This document shows, one piece after another, positions 46,829 through 58,663 of a stretch of DNA of 64,000 bases. The notes beneath the pieces were generated by a model that saw nothing but the letters and a program-made list of their open reading frames with translations, was not told the origin of the DNA and made no database searches. How positions within the stretch are numbered: the first letter of the stretch is position 1; each line of letters opens with the position of its first letter. The stretch spans positions 124,001-188,000 of the forward strand of contig JADDOH010023665.1 in assembly GCA_016648135.1 (NCBI GenBank). Reading direction: 5' to 3'. The stretch comes from Agrypnia vestita (taxonomy: Eukaryota; Arthropoda; Insecta; Trichoptera; Phryganeidae). The position numbers were made by a program, and so were the translations under genes.

Positions 46829-48737
46829 GTAAGTCATTAACTAATTACTACCCATTTTTTATGCTTTATTTTATTTTATGTATTCGAGGTCGGAAGTATT
46901 GTCGCCTCATCTTCTTCGAGGTCTTCCCCTGTACCTGTAGTATCCCTTGCAGCGGTTGTTGTAAAGTCATACGTATATAACATGGAGGAGGCATATTTAA
47001 GACATGATGATATTTTAAAAATATATTTGACATGTCGTCATAAACATTAAATTTCAGCAAGCATATTTCATATTAAAATTATCATCAAATTTTTTTCAAC
47101 TTCATACACGCGAAGAATCACATCTTACATTACAGTAAATAATTTAAAGTTTATTACTCAACAAGGTAAGTTTATGGATACCTTTGTTTGGCTGGTACAT
47201 GTGCATAAATAGGGAACCTCTTTATATTATTGGTTATAATACCGAGTTATTGCGAATTAATGTTCTTTTCATTGTTGAAAAATACATAACGGCCATTTTA
47301 TGGGATTTTGATGGGAGTCTATGCGGGGAACAAGCAATGGGTTTTATGGTATACCATTTTATTGTAAGGTCTTCATACAATCCCTTGATCCTATCAGAAA
47401 ATTTGATCTCAGTTCGTATTATGGAGGGGAGGGATAAAAATTATTACTATTTCAGAGTTTCCATTGGGAAAGGTGAAATCTGGAATGGCAATCAAATTGA
47501 TATATTCATGTAAAACACTTTTGTCCGGTTTTCCCACCCTTGCCGGTAATTGTAGTGGCGTATGCATAACTGTCAATACCTTCTAGAAACTATTATTATT
47601 TATCGAATACAAGGCGATATGTTTTTATAGCAGATGTAGGTAAAAAATAATGAATGACAATAATAAGAAATATAATAATGAAAACGTACATATTGCGGGT
47701 ATTTATGAATTTATAAAATTTTGAGCTGAAATAAATAATTCTGGCAATTATTTAATAATTTAATTGCCTGAATAAATTTCAATTTTTAAAATTCCCTATG
47801 AGTATTAAGTTAATGCCAATGGCTACTAGTTCTCAAGTTTAATAAGTTTTGGATAAGATTGTTTTTCGATATTTCGCATATTTTCCATATATTTTCCAGT
47901 GAGATTAAAATTAAACTTTCATAAAATTAAAAAATTAAAGAAAATTAAAAAAAAAACTGCACCTGAAGATTTATTATTCAAAATAAGCGAATAATTTTCT
48001 TTATATCAATGTTCTAGTCCTTTCAATTAATATTTTTCTACAAAATTTTCGTCTTTGTTTTGAGAATAAAAACAAATTCCTGTTGCCTTATTTATTTAAA
48101 TAGCAGAGTCTCCTACTCTAAAGTATAAATATAAATTACCAGATTCTACGTTTCAAAGATAACCAAGAGGTTTTTCAATATTGATTACTGATTTTTAACA
48201 GTGACACACGAACCTTTTGATATTTATATCTGATTATATCGATGATTGGTAACTGATTTATTGTAATTTGATTCTGCCGTCACTACTAGACAACAGTTAT
48301 ATTTCAGTTACCAATCGTCAATACAATCATAATACACGGTTTGACCGTGACTAATAATTTTAGGAACTAGTTTAAAAAATTAAGATATATAATATAAGAT
48401 GATAAGATAATTGAAATAATCGTTGAACACACGAATTGAAATTATTATTTGTAATTATTTCGTCCTTTAATAAAAATATAATGTTTTGTATTCGTAGTTG
48501 GAATATTATAGTGATTCATACTGAAACTTTGATTTAATCATAGTCAAAAAATTCTTAATCTATGAAATAATTAAGTGTTAAAATATCATACATTTATTAT
48601 AAAGATACGGAGGTACTTTTAAAAAATAATTGTAGCACTTGTAAGTAAGAGAGGAGGTATTTTTGGAGAAATTAATTAATTGAAAGATAAATCAATGATT
48701 TTTTTCAATTCACATATGATGTATTTAATTATTTCAG
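46829..48737 (+). other. Intron E-F, 1.9 kb
   Basis: It holds an unrecognised open frame of 109 codons at 47184-47513 without an ATG-backed gene model; the sequence at 47280-47570 is of balanced composition and unique, possibly conserved. The rest is AT-rich. The acceptor is TTAATTATTTCAG. Confidence 0.6.
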
Positions 48738-48863
48738 CATCTTCACCACCTACAACCAGCCCTGGGCCCCCCACCGCTCCTCCGGCCACCCCGTCCGCCC
48801 CTGACGAGCTCGATAACTCTATCTACGGCGGCAAGCACAGGGATATCCCAGCTACCGATAAAG
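48738..48863 (+). CDS. DIP exon F: Pro/Thr-rich stalk
   Basis: The donor at 48864 is GTAAGA and the phases fit exon E. It encodes SSPPTTSPGPPTAPPATPSA, then PDELDNSIYGGKHRDIPATD, a low-complexity linker after Ig3 with likely O-glycosylation. The frame is open and leaves one base of the next codon. At least one more exon, normally encoding a GPI-anchor or hydrophobic tail, is needed and was not found in the window. Confidence 0.9.
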
Positions 48864-49192
48864 GTAAGATTAAGTGTTTCATTACAAATGCAGGCCTATT
48901 ACGTTGCATAGTAGACAGGTAGGTCCATGTCCACAGAAATGGGTGCCAACTAATTATTTAATAAATATTACATTCTATAGCAGAGGTTGTCAAAGCGGTG
49001 GACAGCGAAAAAAATTTTCTGCTCCGCCGAGAAATGAGGACGTTATTTGCATTTTTTAATCGATGTCAAATCAACCCGGAAAACTGACACAAATGCATGG
49101 ATGAACTATGCAAGATGCACGAAATCATCTCAATCTCATCATCAATCAATCAAGACGTGTAGTTAGCTAAATTGCACATATTTTAACTTTTA

Positions 49193-49952
49193 AGCCATGT
49201 GTTCACTAGGGGACAAATTGTCCCTCAACAGCACGCGCGGCATAGAGTCTACGTGACGTTGCAACGTCGTGCACTGTTCCGCGACGTCGCGCATAACATA
49301 GCGCTGCATTTCTACGTGCCGTGGCAACGTTTCCATGCGCACGGTACCCGAGCGAGCTCACTGCAACATTACGCGGAGCGTCAGTACCACGTGGTGTGTT
49401 TACAAGTGAATACGCAAGCGCTGTATCTGTCAAGATGACAATGTGGGGAAACGAAATTGTACTTGAACTCATCGAGCTGTATCGATCGAAGATCGCACAG
49501 AATGTCCGTCCTCCTTTCTCTTTGCAGTAAATAATTTCGCATTCTCCTCTTTTTTCTCTTCTTACGTTTCGATAAACTCATTAACATAAACAGATACATA
49601 GCTGTCATCATAACCTCATAGGGCGACATTTCCGCGACGTGTGGAAAACAATAATTATTTGCAAAAAGGACCTTGTTTTTAATAATATTCAATTTACTAT
49701 AGTAAAACCTCGTTAATTTGAAATTGCGACCCAAAAAAACATTTCGAATTGCGCGGAACCCCATTTTCGCCAAATGAGATACCGCAGCTGTCGTCATAAC
49801 CTCATCGGGTGACATTTCCGCGACAAGATATGCGAGTCCCGGTGTGTACACGTCAAATGACCGCGTCATTGTCCCCGAAACATGAGCGTAGATGTTGATG
49901 CGACATGCCGCGCGGAATGTTTCGTGCTTTGTTCCCTAGTGAATATATGGCT
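49193..49952 (+). mobile_element. PIF/Harbinger-derived element with MADF-like start
   Basis: TTA flanks both ends (49190-49192 and 49953-49955), the PIF/Harbinger duplication. Termini AGCCATGTGTTCACTAGGG and the complement of AGCCATATATTCACTAGGG match closely. From ATG 49435 a frame reads MTMWGNEIVLELIELYRSK, resembling the start of the MADF domain found in the second protein of these elements, then hits a stop after 31 codons. A 48-bp direct repeat (about 49597-49645 and 49784-49831) lies inside. No transposase core remains. GC content is well above the surroundings. Confidence 0.78.
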
Positions 49953-49955
49953 TTA

Positions 49956-50475
49956 GGGTCATCTTGAAAGACTGTGAAACACACGTAAAATACCTCGAAA
50001 TTCAAACTGGAAATATGAAAGAATGTTCTAAATTCTAAATATAGCTTTTATAATTTCGTTACAATAAATAGTTTTATTTTATTGACTAGGTGAATTTTAT
50101 TCGTTCTTTGATCACTTATTCTAAATACATTTAACACTAAAAAATTCTATTAGTGGTCCACGAGATTTAAAATTTAGAATTTAGTGGCCCGTGAGATCCT
50201 AAAGTTTAGTGACTGCTGCTCTAAAGCACAGTGTGTATGAACACAGACCATGCAGTGAGTGTATTTATCTAGGGATTCCAAATGGACCACATCTTGACGG
50301 ACCCAGATTGAGTTCTGGAGGTGCTCCATGTTCCAGTCTCTGAGCGAAGTGGTCCAAGACAGAAACATCTAACGGCGAGTTCTACATTAGGTGAAGAATC
50401 CCAGTAGGCCGTTTATTTAAAACCATTATTTATTGACGACAAAAAAAGCAAAATGATTTTTAAGTGACATTTTGA
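49956..50475. other. No gene recognised
   Basis: Position 50160-50400 is of balanced composition and unique. The rest is AT-rich. Confidence 0.4.
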
Positions 50476-50478
50476 ATA

Positions 50479-50882
50479 TCTATCTAAATAAAAATGAAAA
50501 TGTTCGTTTGTACAAAATCGCCAATCTCTGAAAGTTTCTCACCGATTGCTTCGGAAATTTGGCACAAGGTTGCATTCAAATACGATAATTTTTTGTATAC
50601 CTACTTTGTTTTTATAAACCTATTATTTATTTATATAAATAAAAATGTGAATGTTCGATAGTCCAAAATCATAAATCTATTAAAGTTCTTCAACTATCGC
50701 TTTGAAATTTTGACACGCACATGACAACATAACATCGATTTCGTACAAATCATTTGCAAAAAAAAAAACCGCCGGTACCTGCCTTCATATTGGTATGAAA
50801 CAAAATATTTATAACGATACCAAAAAAATGCTTTTTTTGTAAAACAGCGTAATCTGTTGGACATAAGCAACACATACTATCT
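50479..50882 (+). repeat. Two Helitron-like 5' ends in tandem
   Basis: TCTATCTAAATAAAAATGAA at about 50479 and TATATAAATAAAAATGTGAA at about 50634 each start a block with AAATCGCCAATCTCTGAAAG or a diverged version. Such starts are typical of insect Helitrons. No 3' end intervenes before the Helitron at 50883. Confidence 0.5.
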
Positions 50883-52233
50883 TCTATACCTATAAAACTC
50901 AATGTCTGTCTGTCTGTCTGTTCTCTATACAAATCCACACCGTTTGTCCTATTCGATTCGAATTTTGCATACTTATGCTTTAGAACCCGGCGAGTAACAT
51001 AGGCAACATTTCCCTCCTATTCTCATACCCCTTCCCCTCCCCCTGACATATTTTCAATGCAAATCTGTACCGTTTGACCGATCGGATTCAAAATTTGAAA
51101 ACTTATTCTTTAGGACTCAGCGGGTAACATAGGCAACATTTTCCCCTATTCTATTACCCCTTTTCCTCCCCCTGACACATTTTCGATACAAATCTGTACC
51201 ATTTGACCGATCGGATTCAAAATTTGAAAACTTATTCTTTAGGACTCAGCGGGTAACATAGGCAACATTTTCCCCTATTCTATTACCCCTTTCCCTCCCC
51301 CTGACACATTTTCGATACAAATCTGTACCGTTTGACCGATCTGACCCAAATTTTTCATATTTAATATTCAGGACCCTGTGGATAACATAAGCCTCATTTA
51401 CCCCTTCCCCCTTTATCCTACTCCCGCTCCTGATATATTTTCTGTACAAATCTGAACCTTTTGAGTGATCTGGCCCAATTTTTGCATACTTATAATTAAA
51501 GACCCGGCGGGTAACAAACCCGACATTTCCTTCTCCTCCTTTACCCCATCCCCTCCCCTGATATATTTTCTGTAGAAATCTGCTCCATTTGACCGATCTG
51601 ACCCAAATTTTACATACTGACTATTTAGGACCCCGCAGATAACTTAAGTGACATTTCCCCCCTTTCCCTTTACCTCTCCCTCTGATGTATTTTCAATGCA
51701 AATCTACACTGTTTGACCAATCTTACCCAAATGTTGCTTACTTATTATTTTGGACCCAGCTGATAACATGAATGACATTTCCCCCTTCCCCTTTAGCTCT
51801 ACCCCTTCCCTTATATATTTTCAATGCAAATCTGTACCGTTTGACCGATCTGATCCAAAATTTTCATACTTATTATTTAGGACCCGACGGATAACAAAGG
51901 AGACATTTACTCCTTCCCCTTTACCCCACCCCTCCCCGTGATATATTTATATTTTCTGTACAAATCTACACCATTTGACCGTCTGACCCAAATTTTGCAT
52001 ACTTATTCTTTAGGATCTGGCGGGTAACAAAGACAATTTACCCCCCCTCCCCTTTTACCCTACCCCCTCACCTGATATATTGTCTGTACAAATCTACATC
52101 GTTTATTTATCCGTTTATTCTTTAAGACCCGTCGGGTAACATAGGCTTACATTTCCACACTCACCCTTTACCCTTTCCTCTCTCCCTGATATATTTTCGT
52201 GCAACCCGTGCAACGCCGGGTACGAACAGCTAG
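50883..52233 (+). mobile_element. Non-autonomous Helitron with about ten minisatellite units
   Basis: Starts TCTATACCTATAAAACTCAA, continues with (GTCT)n, and ends with the hairpin ACCCGTGCAACGCCGGGT, a spacer and CTAG followed by T. Inside are about ten imperfect 120-130-bp units, each with AAATCTGTACCGTTTGACC and GGGTAACATAGG motifs or variants. Units near 51110 and 51240 are almost identical. Opposite orientation to the copy at 24280. Confidence 0.82.
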
Positions 52234-52639
52234 TAATTGATAAAAATGTACTTTGTTTTCACCACTTATATATTAAAAATATCAACACGTTTCAGGGCCA
52301 ATGGTCCCTTCTCAGGATACAATGTATACTAACAAATTAAAAATCAAAAATCGAAAAAAATATTTAAAAAGTATATGGCAAATAAAAAATAATTGAGTAC
52401 TTGAAAACAAATTTAATTAATAAAATTTTTTAAAGAGGACCTGGTTATTTATAATATAAAATTAACTTTTAATACTTTTTCTTATTTCCAAAATATCTAT
52501 ACATTATTTTCCATACAGGTACCTATATATTTATTAGTTTAAATACGTTGCATCTAAGTTAAATAGCTGAAATCATAAATTTTTGAAAAATCAAGGTACA
52601 ATTTTTCTTTTTTAGTATTCAGCTTAAAAAAATAGTATC

Positions 52640-52770
52640 CAAATTTTGAAATTAAAAAATGTTAACTGTATAAAAATAGTTAAAATATCGCACAGAAAAA
52701 TAATCCTTTTTTAAAAGCAGTATCTTTTGAAACATAAATTGTAAGAAAACTGAACGACCTAAAAATATTT
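52640..52770 (+). repeat. Fragment of family B foldback
   Basis: AAAGCAGTATCTTTTGAAAC and ATAAATTG.AAG.AAACTGAAC follow the order of the 3580-3690 part of the 1609-4008 element. Confidence 0.55.
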
Positions 52771-52784
52771 TTTATTGATTATTA

Positions 52785-52890
52785 GGTGATTGGTAATTTT
52801 AAGATGATCACTTAAACCAATTCACACAGGAAGTAAGCCTTGAGATACAAACATGTTCTCCATATAAATAGCTTCGTCTCTGTGAGACTT
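52785..52890 (-). repeat. Family A MITE, right half
   Basis: GATGATCACTTAAACCAATT, then CCATATAAATAGCTTCGTCT and CTGTGAGAC, in the order of the 3' arm. Confidence 0.75.
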
Positions 52891-52899
52891 GTTTACTTT

Positions 52900-53600
52900 A
52901 TCTTTATTTATTTATTTATGGGAAACTAACAGTAGGTACATATAAAGAAATTATACATGATTATTGAACAGTATAGAGACCATCTTACAAGTTTCCACAG
53001 ATTTAACATGTTGTGTATAAAGCAACAATAACTTGAGTTATATAATAAAAAACAAAAAAAGTTAATGTTTTAAGTTATGGACAAACTATGAGAGTCAAAG
53101 ATTTAGAGGTAAAAGGGGAATAAGGAATGGATAGGAAAGGACAAATCTACTTAGAAAAAAGGACAAGAGATAAGAATAAAAAGAAGTGCAAAAGATATAT
53201 GTATAGCATAAAGATATCTGATCAATACATCTATATACACGAGGTATATACAAACGAGGTATATATATACACGAGGTCTGGGCAAAAGAAAAAATGTTAA
53301 TTAAAGAAAGATACAAGATAAAAAATTACATATACGAAGTCTGTTCAAAAGAAAGAAGATTGATTAAAGAAGAGGAAAAAAAAAAAGGTTTATGACTGAG
53401 GTGAATATCCAAGAGTTTTAAATTCATAGATCGATGAATTGAAAAGATCCAAGTCGCTGAATATAGAGTTGAACAAATTAGACGAGCGATATATAAAAGA
53501 GTTTTGCCGGGAGTTGGTATTACAGTGTGAAAGGCCCAAGGTCTCAACCGATCTATTGGATCTTCCGGGTACTCTCAGGGAGATGCGTTGCAGCAATTAA
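52900..53600 (-). pseudogene. Non-LTR retrotransposon, C-terminal end and 3' UTR
   Basis: From 53596 on the minus strand: LQRISLRVPGRSNRSVETLG, HCNTNSRQNSFIYRSSNLFN and SDLDLFNSSIYEFKTLGYSP, the post-RT pattern of CR1/jockey-like LINEs, then a stop and a long UTR ending in an (AATA)n tail at about 52905. Confidence 0.7.
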
Positions 53601-53609
53601 TAGATAACT

Positions 53610-55025
53610 GTTTATAAAATGAATTCGGTTATTTATAATATTTAATTTGATTTTAACGATTTTTATAATTAATAATTTATCTAACTGCTATCCAATTTTA
53701 TTTATGCGTAAAAATTATAACAAAGGCTGTGTTGTTTTTTATTTATATAAAAATAATGTTACCACAAAGTTTATTTATTTTGCTATTATTGAAGAAATAA
53801 TTTTTATTTATTCATATTTATTTTAAGCTATTAATAATACTGTTTTATATAATATTTTCTTATTACTATTGTTAAATATGGACGGAAAACTGTGGTGGAC
53901 ATCACCTTCTGTTAATCTGCACTTTATTCTCCACCGATACTTATTTTTATTTTTACTCCTCGCTCAATATCTGCTTGACGCCAACCTGTCTGGAAAAATT
54001 TTCTAGATTCGTGTAAGGGATTAAAATGGGATATTCGTTGTGTACCGTAAATTAATTCATTTTATTCTTTAAAAAATATATTACTACCTTCATAGGGCCG
54101 TTAACTTACAACAACAAAACAATTAAATGTACATTTCAAATGTGAGTTGTGATTCGAATTTCCGATTCAAAAAGTATCTTACTACTGTTGTACATTTGTG
54201 GACGTAGAATGTTTCCCATTATATTAACTCGTGGCGTCTGCTTGCTTGCCGTCGAAAAAACTTTGGATCGATTTTTAACCATTTTCCCGTAATCCAATCG
54301 AGCTGAAACTTTGCAAGCAGACTCGTGGCGACGATCAAGAAGATCTATCAAATTTTCGTTAAAAAAATTAATAATTATAGTATAATTTTGTATTATTCAT
54401 ATTTTTAATGGTTTTTTCATAAAACTTAGTAAGTTATATGGAGATTCCAACGCATATGGTAGACACGAAACCCGAAAACGAGAAAGGGAGTATTGTAAAA
54501 ACTTGGTTTTTATGGGTTACTTTTTTCTCTTTGTGCTCACTAAAATAGGAGAAAAAAGATGTTATAAAATGTTTTAATATTTGAGTAAATGTTTGACTTT
54601 TGGTATAAACACCATATATTTCAAAACTCGTAGGAATTTGCAGTATATATTTTTTGCTATATGATCTGATTAAGGCGACACATGTTTTGGTTATCCCACG
54701 AGCTGTCAAAAATTTCGGAGTTATTGCTAGAAGTGCCTTTGTCAAAATGAGTTCGGCATCAGAAAATATGCCCAAATGATCATTAATTTAAGAGATTTTA
54801 CCTACCTTCTTTTAGGAGGCTTGTTAATAAATATTTTCTGTAACCAGATGAACGTGATGCGTATTTTGAAAGTTGTTTGCACCTTCCTATATTGTTTATG
54901 AGAAAAGAACAATCATTTCTCCTGAATAATTCACTTTTTTAACATAGGCACATGTAGCATTAAGCCCCAGAAATATAGTAGCAAATATTTCCGGCGCGAT
55001 AACAATATATCATGCTGTAGCAATA
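53610..55025. other. No gene recognised
   Basis: Contains an open minus-strand frame of 113 codons (54434-54775) beginning with ATG but without a recognised domain, and a balanced stretch at 54130-54340. ACCTTCATAGGGCCGTTA at 54091 resembles the end of the piggyBac at 32607, but TTAA is absent there. Confidence 0.35.
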
Positions 55026-55027
55026 TA

Positions 55028-55150
55028 TATCACCAAAACACACAAGTTTGAGTAAATCTCAAATATTTATTGCGATCTCACCGGGGATCGAATCCGGCAT
55101 CTTTGGTATGAGACGCTAATGTCATTTGGACTACGACGGCCTCATTATAA
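55028..55150 (-). repeat. tRNA-derived SINE (family S1), best copy
   Basis: Minus strand: a tRNA-like head with GCCGTCGTAGTCCAAATGAC, B box GGATTCGATCCCCGGTGAGA, then the GCAATAAATATTTGAGATTT body. This is the least decayed of the four copies. Confidence 0.8.
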
Positions 55151-55279
55151 TAAGCTGTAAAATAAAATCAACTTCTTTATCTTTGCCTCTTCCCGATTTA
55201 GGTGGGATCAGCTCTCCTAATCATTCTATGCTAAAACTGCCTATCTTGAGTTATTATAATCGAGTGGTTGGGTTTTTTG

Positions 55280-55470
55280 TATTAGTTTTGCCATGCTAGT
55301 CCACCTTGCAGTGGAGAGCCTCCTCTTCCTCATTTTATTTCCGGGAGAGCCAGCGCTTAATGGACCACGTGTTCATCATCTCTTCTCATCACATATCCAT
55401 ACAACCTCAGGTAACTTTCTGCTAGCTTTTCGGAAAGTGGGGCTACCTTGAATGTTCGTGCATATTCGTT
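55280..55470 (-). pseudogene. LINE C-terminal fragment (RTE-like)
   Basis: Minus strand reading KLAESYLRLYGYVMRRDDEH, then LALPEIK with a stop and a GRGG stretch, the pattern of the region downstream of RT in RTE-like or related insect LINEs. Short and broken. Confidence 0.6.
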
Positions 55471-55474
55471 ATGA

Positions 55475-56695
55475 ATCCTGTTCAGGAGACCTTAAAGACC
55501 TTCTAAACATTTTCATTTCTCTCTTATATGGCTTATGGACATGTGTTTACATACAATAATATTAATTAAAATAAACACATCAAATAAATACCAAAAAAAC
55601 AAATTAACTTTTAATTATTAATTAAACATTAAAATATTAACTACTCTATTTTTAGCCGTAAATGTGTACTTTAAAAGCTGAATTTATTATTTTTCACTTT
55701 GTTACAAAAAATTTTCGTTTCCAATTTTTAAATCTAAATAATATACTGTTGCAGAAAATTTGATGCAGTTTATGCTTAACAAAGCGTAACATGACCAATT
55801 AAATGAATACATTGTTGGATACTCGTAACGCGGAAACGAGCATTTACCTATTTTCACTCCCGTTTAGAAACATGAACCACTGTGTTAATACAATAAAATA
55901 AAAATCCAAATGTTTTTTTCCAACAGCAAACAAACAACCAATTTAAAAAAAATTATTATACTAAATTAAAATATAACTTGTTGAAAGAAAAAGTTTTATA
56001 AATCTTTTGTGACTCACCAATATTTGATATTAAAAAAAATTGGAGAAAAATCGCATTTCTAAATAATCATATTTATTAAAATTCTGAAATTTTAAACATC
56101 GACTCTTTAAACTTTAAATAAATAAAAAATTAATTTATAAATAACAAAAATAAGGGTGATATTGAGAAAATCAGGAATTTATGAATTAATTTGTAATGAT
56201 TGCAATAATTTTTAACTGGGTATAACTTGTAGAAATTTTGATATTAGAATTAAGAACCACTTAAAATGTTTGAAAGCAATAACTATTCTGATTTTTTAAT
56301 CAATCATCTTTTGGAAAGAAAACGTTCTTTTGATATTAACAAGGGTTGGGAAATTTAACATAAAAATAACATAGAATTACATTTTCATAAATATGTTTTT
56401 TTAGAAATAGAAAAAGTGTTAATATCAAATTAAATATGATAAATAAACAAAATTCTTTTTTAATTTGTTTTAAAGCTTATTCCTAATTAATTATTGAACT
56501 TCCATATATTAATTTTTAGTATTTTTTGTACCCTTATGAAGGGACCATTGAACGAAGTATGTTGATAATTCAATAAATAGTGGTTTTATACGATGTCTTT
56601 CTTTTTCATTAATATAAATAATATAAGAACAAAGATATTTTGCTGTTATTGAAGAAATTAAGTAAGTACTTAAACATTATAATGATTACCATAAT
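55475..56695. other. AT-rich stretch, nothing recognised
   Basis: No gene or clear repeat seen. GTACCCTTATGAAGGGACC at about 56528 is a short inverted match to the 54091 motif. Confidence 0.45.
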
Positions 56696-56699
56696 GTTG

Positions 56700-57090
56700 C
56701 TATAAAATCCTGGAAAATATCCGTTCGACGCCTTTTAATAAAATATCGACATTTAAATTTCGCAGTGTTCGCAGTTCCGTCTCGTGTTGCAAGTCCGAGC
56801 AGTGTAAAGTCTCTGAAAATTTCCATCCGTCCGTGTATCTCTTCCGACATCTGCGCAATAACATCTGCTTAAAATTCAAAATGCAGTGCCGACTCAAACA
56901 TCCAAACAAAAAAAGTTAAGAAACAGTGCCCGGGCACACTACAAGCATCGAATATTTGCCTTAACGGACTTTTTCATTGGCAACGTGTACTGAATACACA
57001 CGGGCCGGATTTGGCCAACTTTCCCGGCCGCTCTCGGCGCGCTGTTTGCCCTCTCCACGGAGGGAATACGCGCAACCCCGCTGTTTGCAT
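56700..57090. other. GC-richer single-copy island
   Basis: Balanced composition with a GC-rich core at 56995-57080. Two open frames here lack known domains. A candidate conserved element. Confidence 0.35.
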
Positions 57091-57344
57091 AGTGAAGTAA
57101 AATATGATTGTGTTCGGATTTTATTTTTGTGTAACAGTTTTTATAAGACCCCATGAGATAAGTGTTGCAATGTAGTTCGTTACATTCAATTATTCCATTT
57201 TATTTACTGTATTCTATATTTATGACATTCAAAATGATTATTTTTACTCAAATTTTCGTACATTTAAATAAAATGTTTCATCCGAGCATAATTTTGACAT
57301 GCGGAAATTATGATACATATAAAATAGGTTGGAATTTTATTGAA

Positions 57345-57475
57345 TTAAGATAAATTATAGAGGTCTCATAGAAACGAAGTTGTGTATATTAAAAAAGTGT
57401 ATGGAAATCTTTTGTTACGATGGCCCAAGGCTTACAACCTCTATGAGCTGGCTTAAGTAAGCAATGAAATAATAA
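57345..57475 (+). repeat. Family A MITE, left half
   Basis: AATTAAGATAAATTATAGAG and TCTCATAGAAACGAAG, then GGCTTACAACCTCTATGAGC. Confidence 0.75.
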
Positions 57476-57479
57476 TAAA

Positions 57480-58050
57480 TAATAAATATAAAAAAATATT
57501 GTTAGTGAAAGGAGTTAAATAATTGAAAATATTGATTTTCGGGCATATTCCAGTCTATATTTTAATTAATTCGGAAGAATATCATATAAACATTAAAAAA
57601 ATATTGTTCAATACTCTACATTATTACCAGCTGTGAAATCTATGTATACCTACTGTTTCAAAAATAGACTACAGATATCCCTCGCACAGCCCTTTGAAAT
57701 ATACAGATGATTCCTATCTGTAACTTTAATGCTGATGATATTAGAAAACAATTAACGCCAGCACTGAAAGCTTTTAAGATAGTTCACTGGGTTGTCTCTA
57801 AACACTCGGTAAAATATCCAGCATCGACAAATTACGATTTCTTAATCTGATTTGTTGCTTACTCCCTTTCCTTGCCTCAAAGATCAACCATAGATAATAC
57901 GATCCACAACTCAACGAACGCGTCAGGTTACTCGATATCAGTACTCGATACGGTGAAGAGTCCTACTATATACTACGAAGTTCCTACTGCATAGTAAAAC
58001 GTTAGAATACTAGTTAATTTGATCGAACTGAGAAATATTTTTTAACAGGA
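57480..58050. other. No gene recognised
   Basis: AT-rich to balanced. Nothing supported. Confidence 0.4.
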
Positions 58051-58057
58051 ATGTAAA

Positions 58058-58124
58058 ATTAATATCATATTTTGTTATTATATCATAATCATTTATGATA
58101 GTGATAACAAAATATGATATTAAT
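58058..58124. repeat. Hairpin with perfect 21-bp arms
   Basis: Arms 58058-58078 and 58104-58124 are exact complements (ATTAATATCATATTTTG...). A small second inverted pair lies inside the loop. Confidence 0.9.
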
Positions 58125-58312
58125 CATTTAGAAGTACGGAATAATTTGGCCAAATTAACAAATCATGTATCAACCTCACCACAAAAGTTTCCACTCATGT
58201 TGGCCTTAGCTCTGGATAACTAATGTATAAAACAAATTATTCACGTTTTGAGAAAAAATAAGGACGAAGATTTTTTGTGAACGAGAGAGGCATGGACGAT
58301 ATAAAATACTTA

Positions 58313-58457
58313 GGGCCGGTTGTTTCAAGTTGGATTAAAGTAAGCGTTCTTTTAAAGCATAGATTTTTACGTTGTCCACCAATCAGACGATCCGTTTTCG
58401 TAAAAATCTATGCTTTGATCGACCGCTTACTTTGATCGAACTTGAAACAACCGGGTC
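58313..58457. mobile_element. Tourist-like MITE with TTA duplication
   Basis: TTA flanks both ends (58310-58312 and 58458-58460). Termini GGGCCGGTTGTTTCAAGTT and the complement of GACCCGGTTGTTTCAAGTT. Internal arms continue through AAGTAAGCG and ATAGATTTTTACG. 145 bp. Fits PIF/Harbinger-type MITEs. Confidence 0.85.
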
Positions 58458-58589
58458 TTACACATATCCATTTGAAAAAGATGATTCATCGCTGTCTGTC
58501 CTGAGATTTGACTTGTTCTGTACGCTTGAAAATGATTCATTCAGTTTTTCGTTATTAAAGAAATTTTTAGCTGACATAAGTGTTGACTT

Positions 58590-58663
58590 ATATATATATA
58601 TATATATATATTTTCTTTTAAACGTTATTGTACAAGTCAAATGTACAATAACGTTTAAAAGAA
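58590..58663. repeat. (TA)n followed by hairpin with perfect 22-bp arms
   Basis: A TA run is followed by arms 58613-58634 and 58642-58663 that are exact complements (TTCTTTTAAACGTTATTG...) around a 7-nt loop. Confidence 0.9.

Larger units (their letters stand above)
15749..48863 (+). other. DIP-family (lachesin-like) gene body, six exons seen
   Basis: Six exons join in frame: 15749-15852, 37165-37372, 45859-46017, 46277-46405, 46535-46828 and 48738-48863 (1,020 nt, about 339 codons). Junction phases match every time and all introns are GT-AG. The product has three Ig domains and a Pro/Thr-rich stalk, the layout of Dpr-interacting proteins. In Drosophila these are neuronal surface receptors that bind Dpr partners through Ig1. 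Signature strings such as VPPNIDDSLSSSDVIVREG, SRLDMGAYLCIASNGVPPT and CFTEAHPTSLNYWTR are characteristic of the DIP group; the exact paralogue is not settled. N-glycosylation sequons are NIT, NVT and NVT. The signal-peptide exon and the 3' terminal exon (usually GPI or hydrophobic) are not seen and probably lie outside the window. Confidence 0.93.

Noticed and set aside
49381..49869. 162-codon minus-strand frame over the PIF/Harbinger element
   Set aside because: The Lys/Arg-rich part comes from a pyrimidine-rich stretch on the plus strand, and the plus-strand MADF-like start is a better explanation. No transposase motif is convincing.
54434..54775. 113-codon minus-strand frame starting with ATG
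   Set aside because: Low-complexity hydrophobic product without recognised motif in AT-rich DNA; not enough to call a gene.
54091..56546. Possible second piggyBac between CCTTCATAGGG at 54091 and its inverse at 56528
   Set aside because: No TTAA at either end, and the match is limited to about 12 bp; chance or very old relic.
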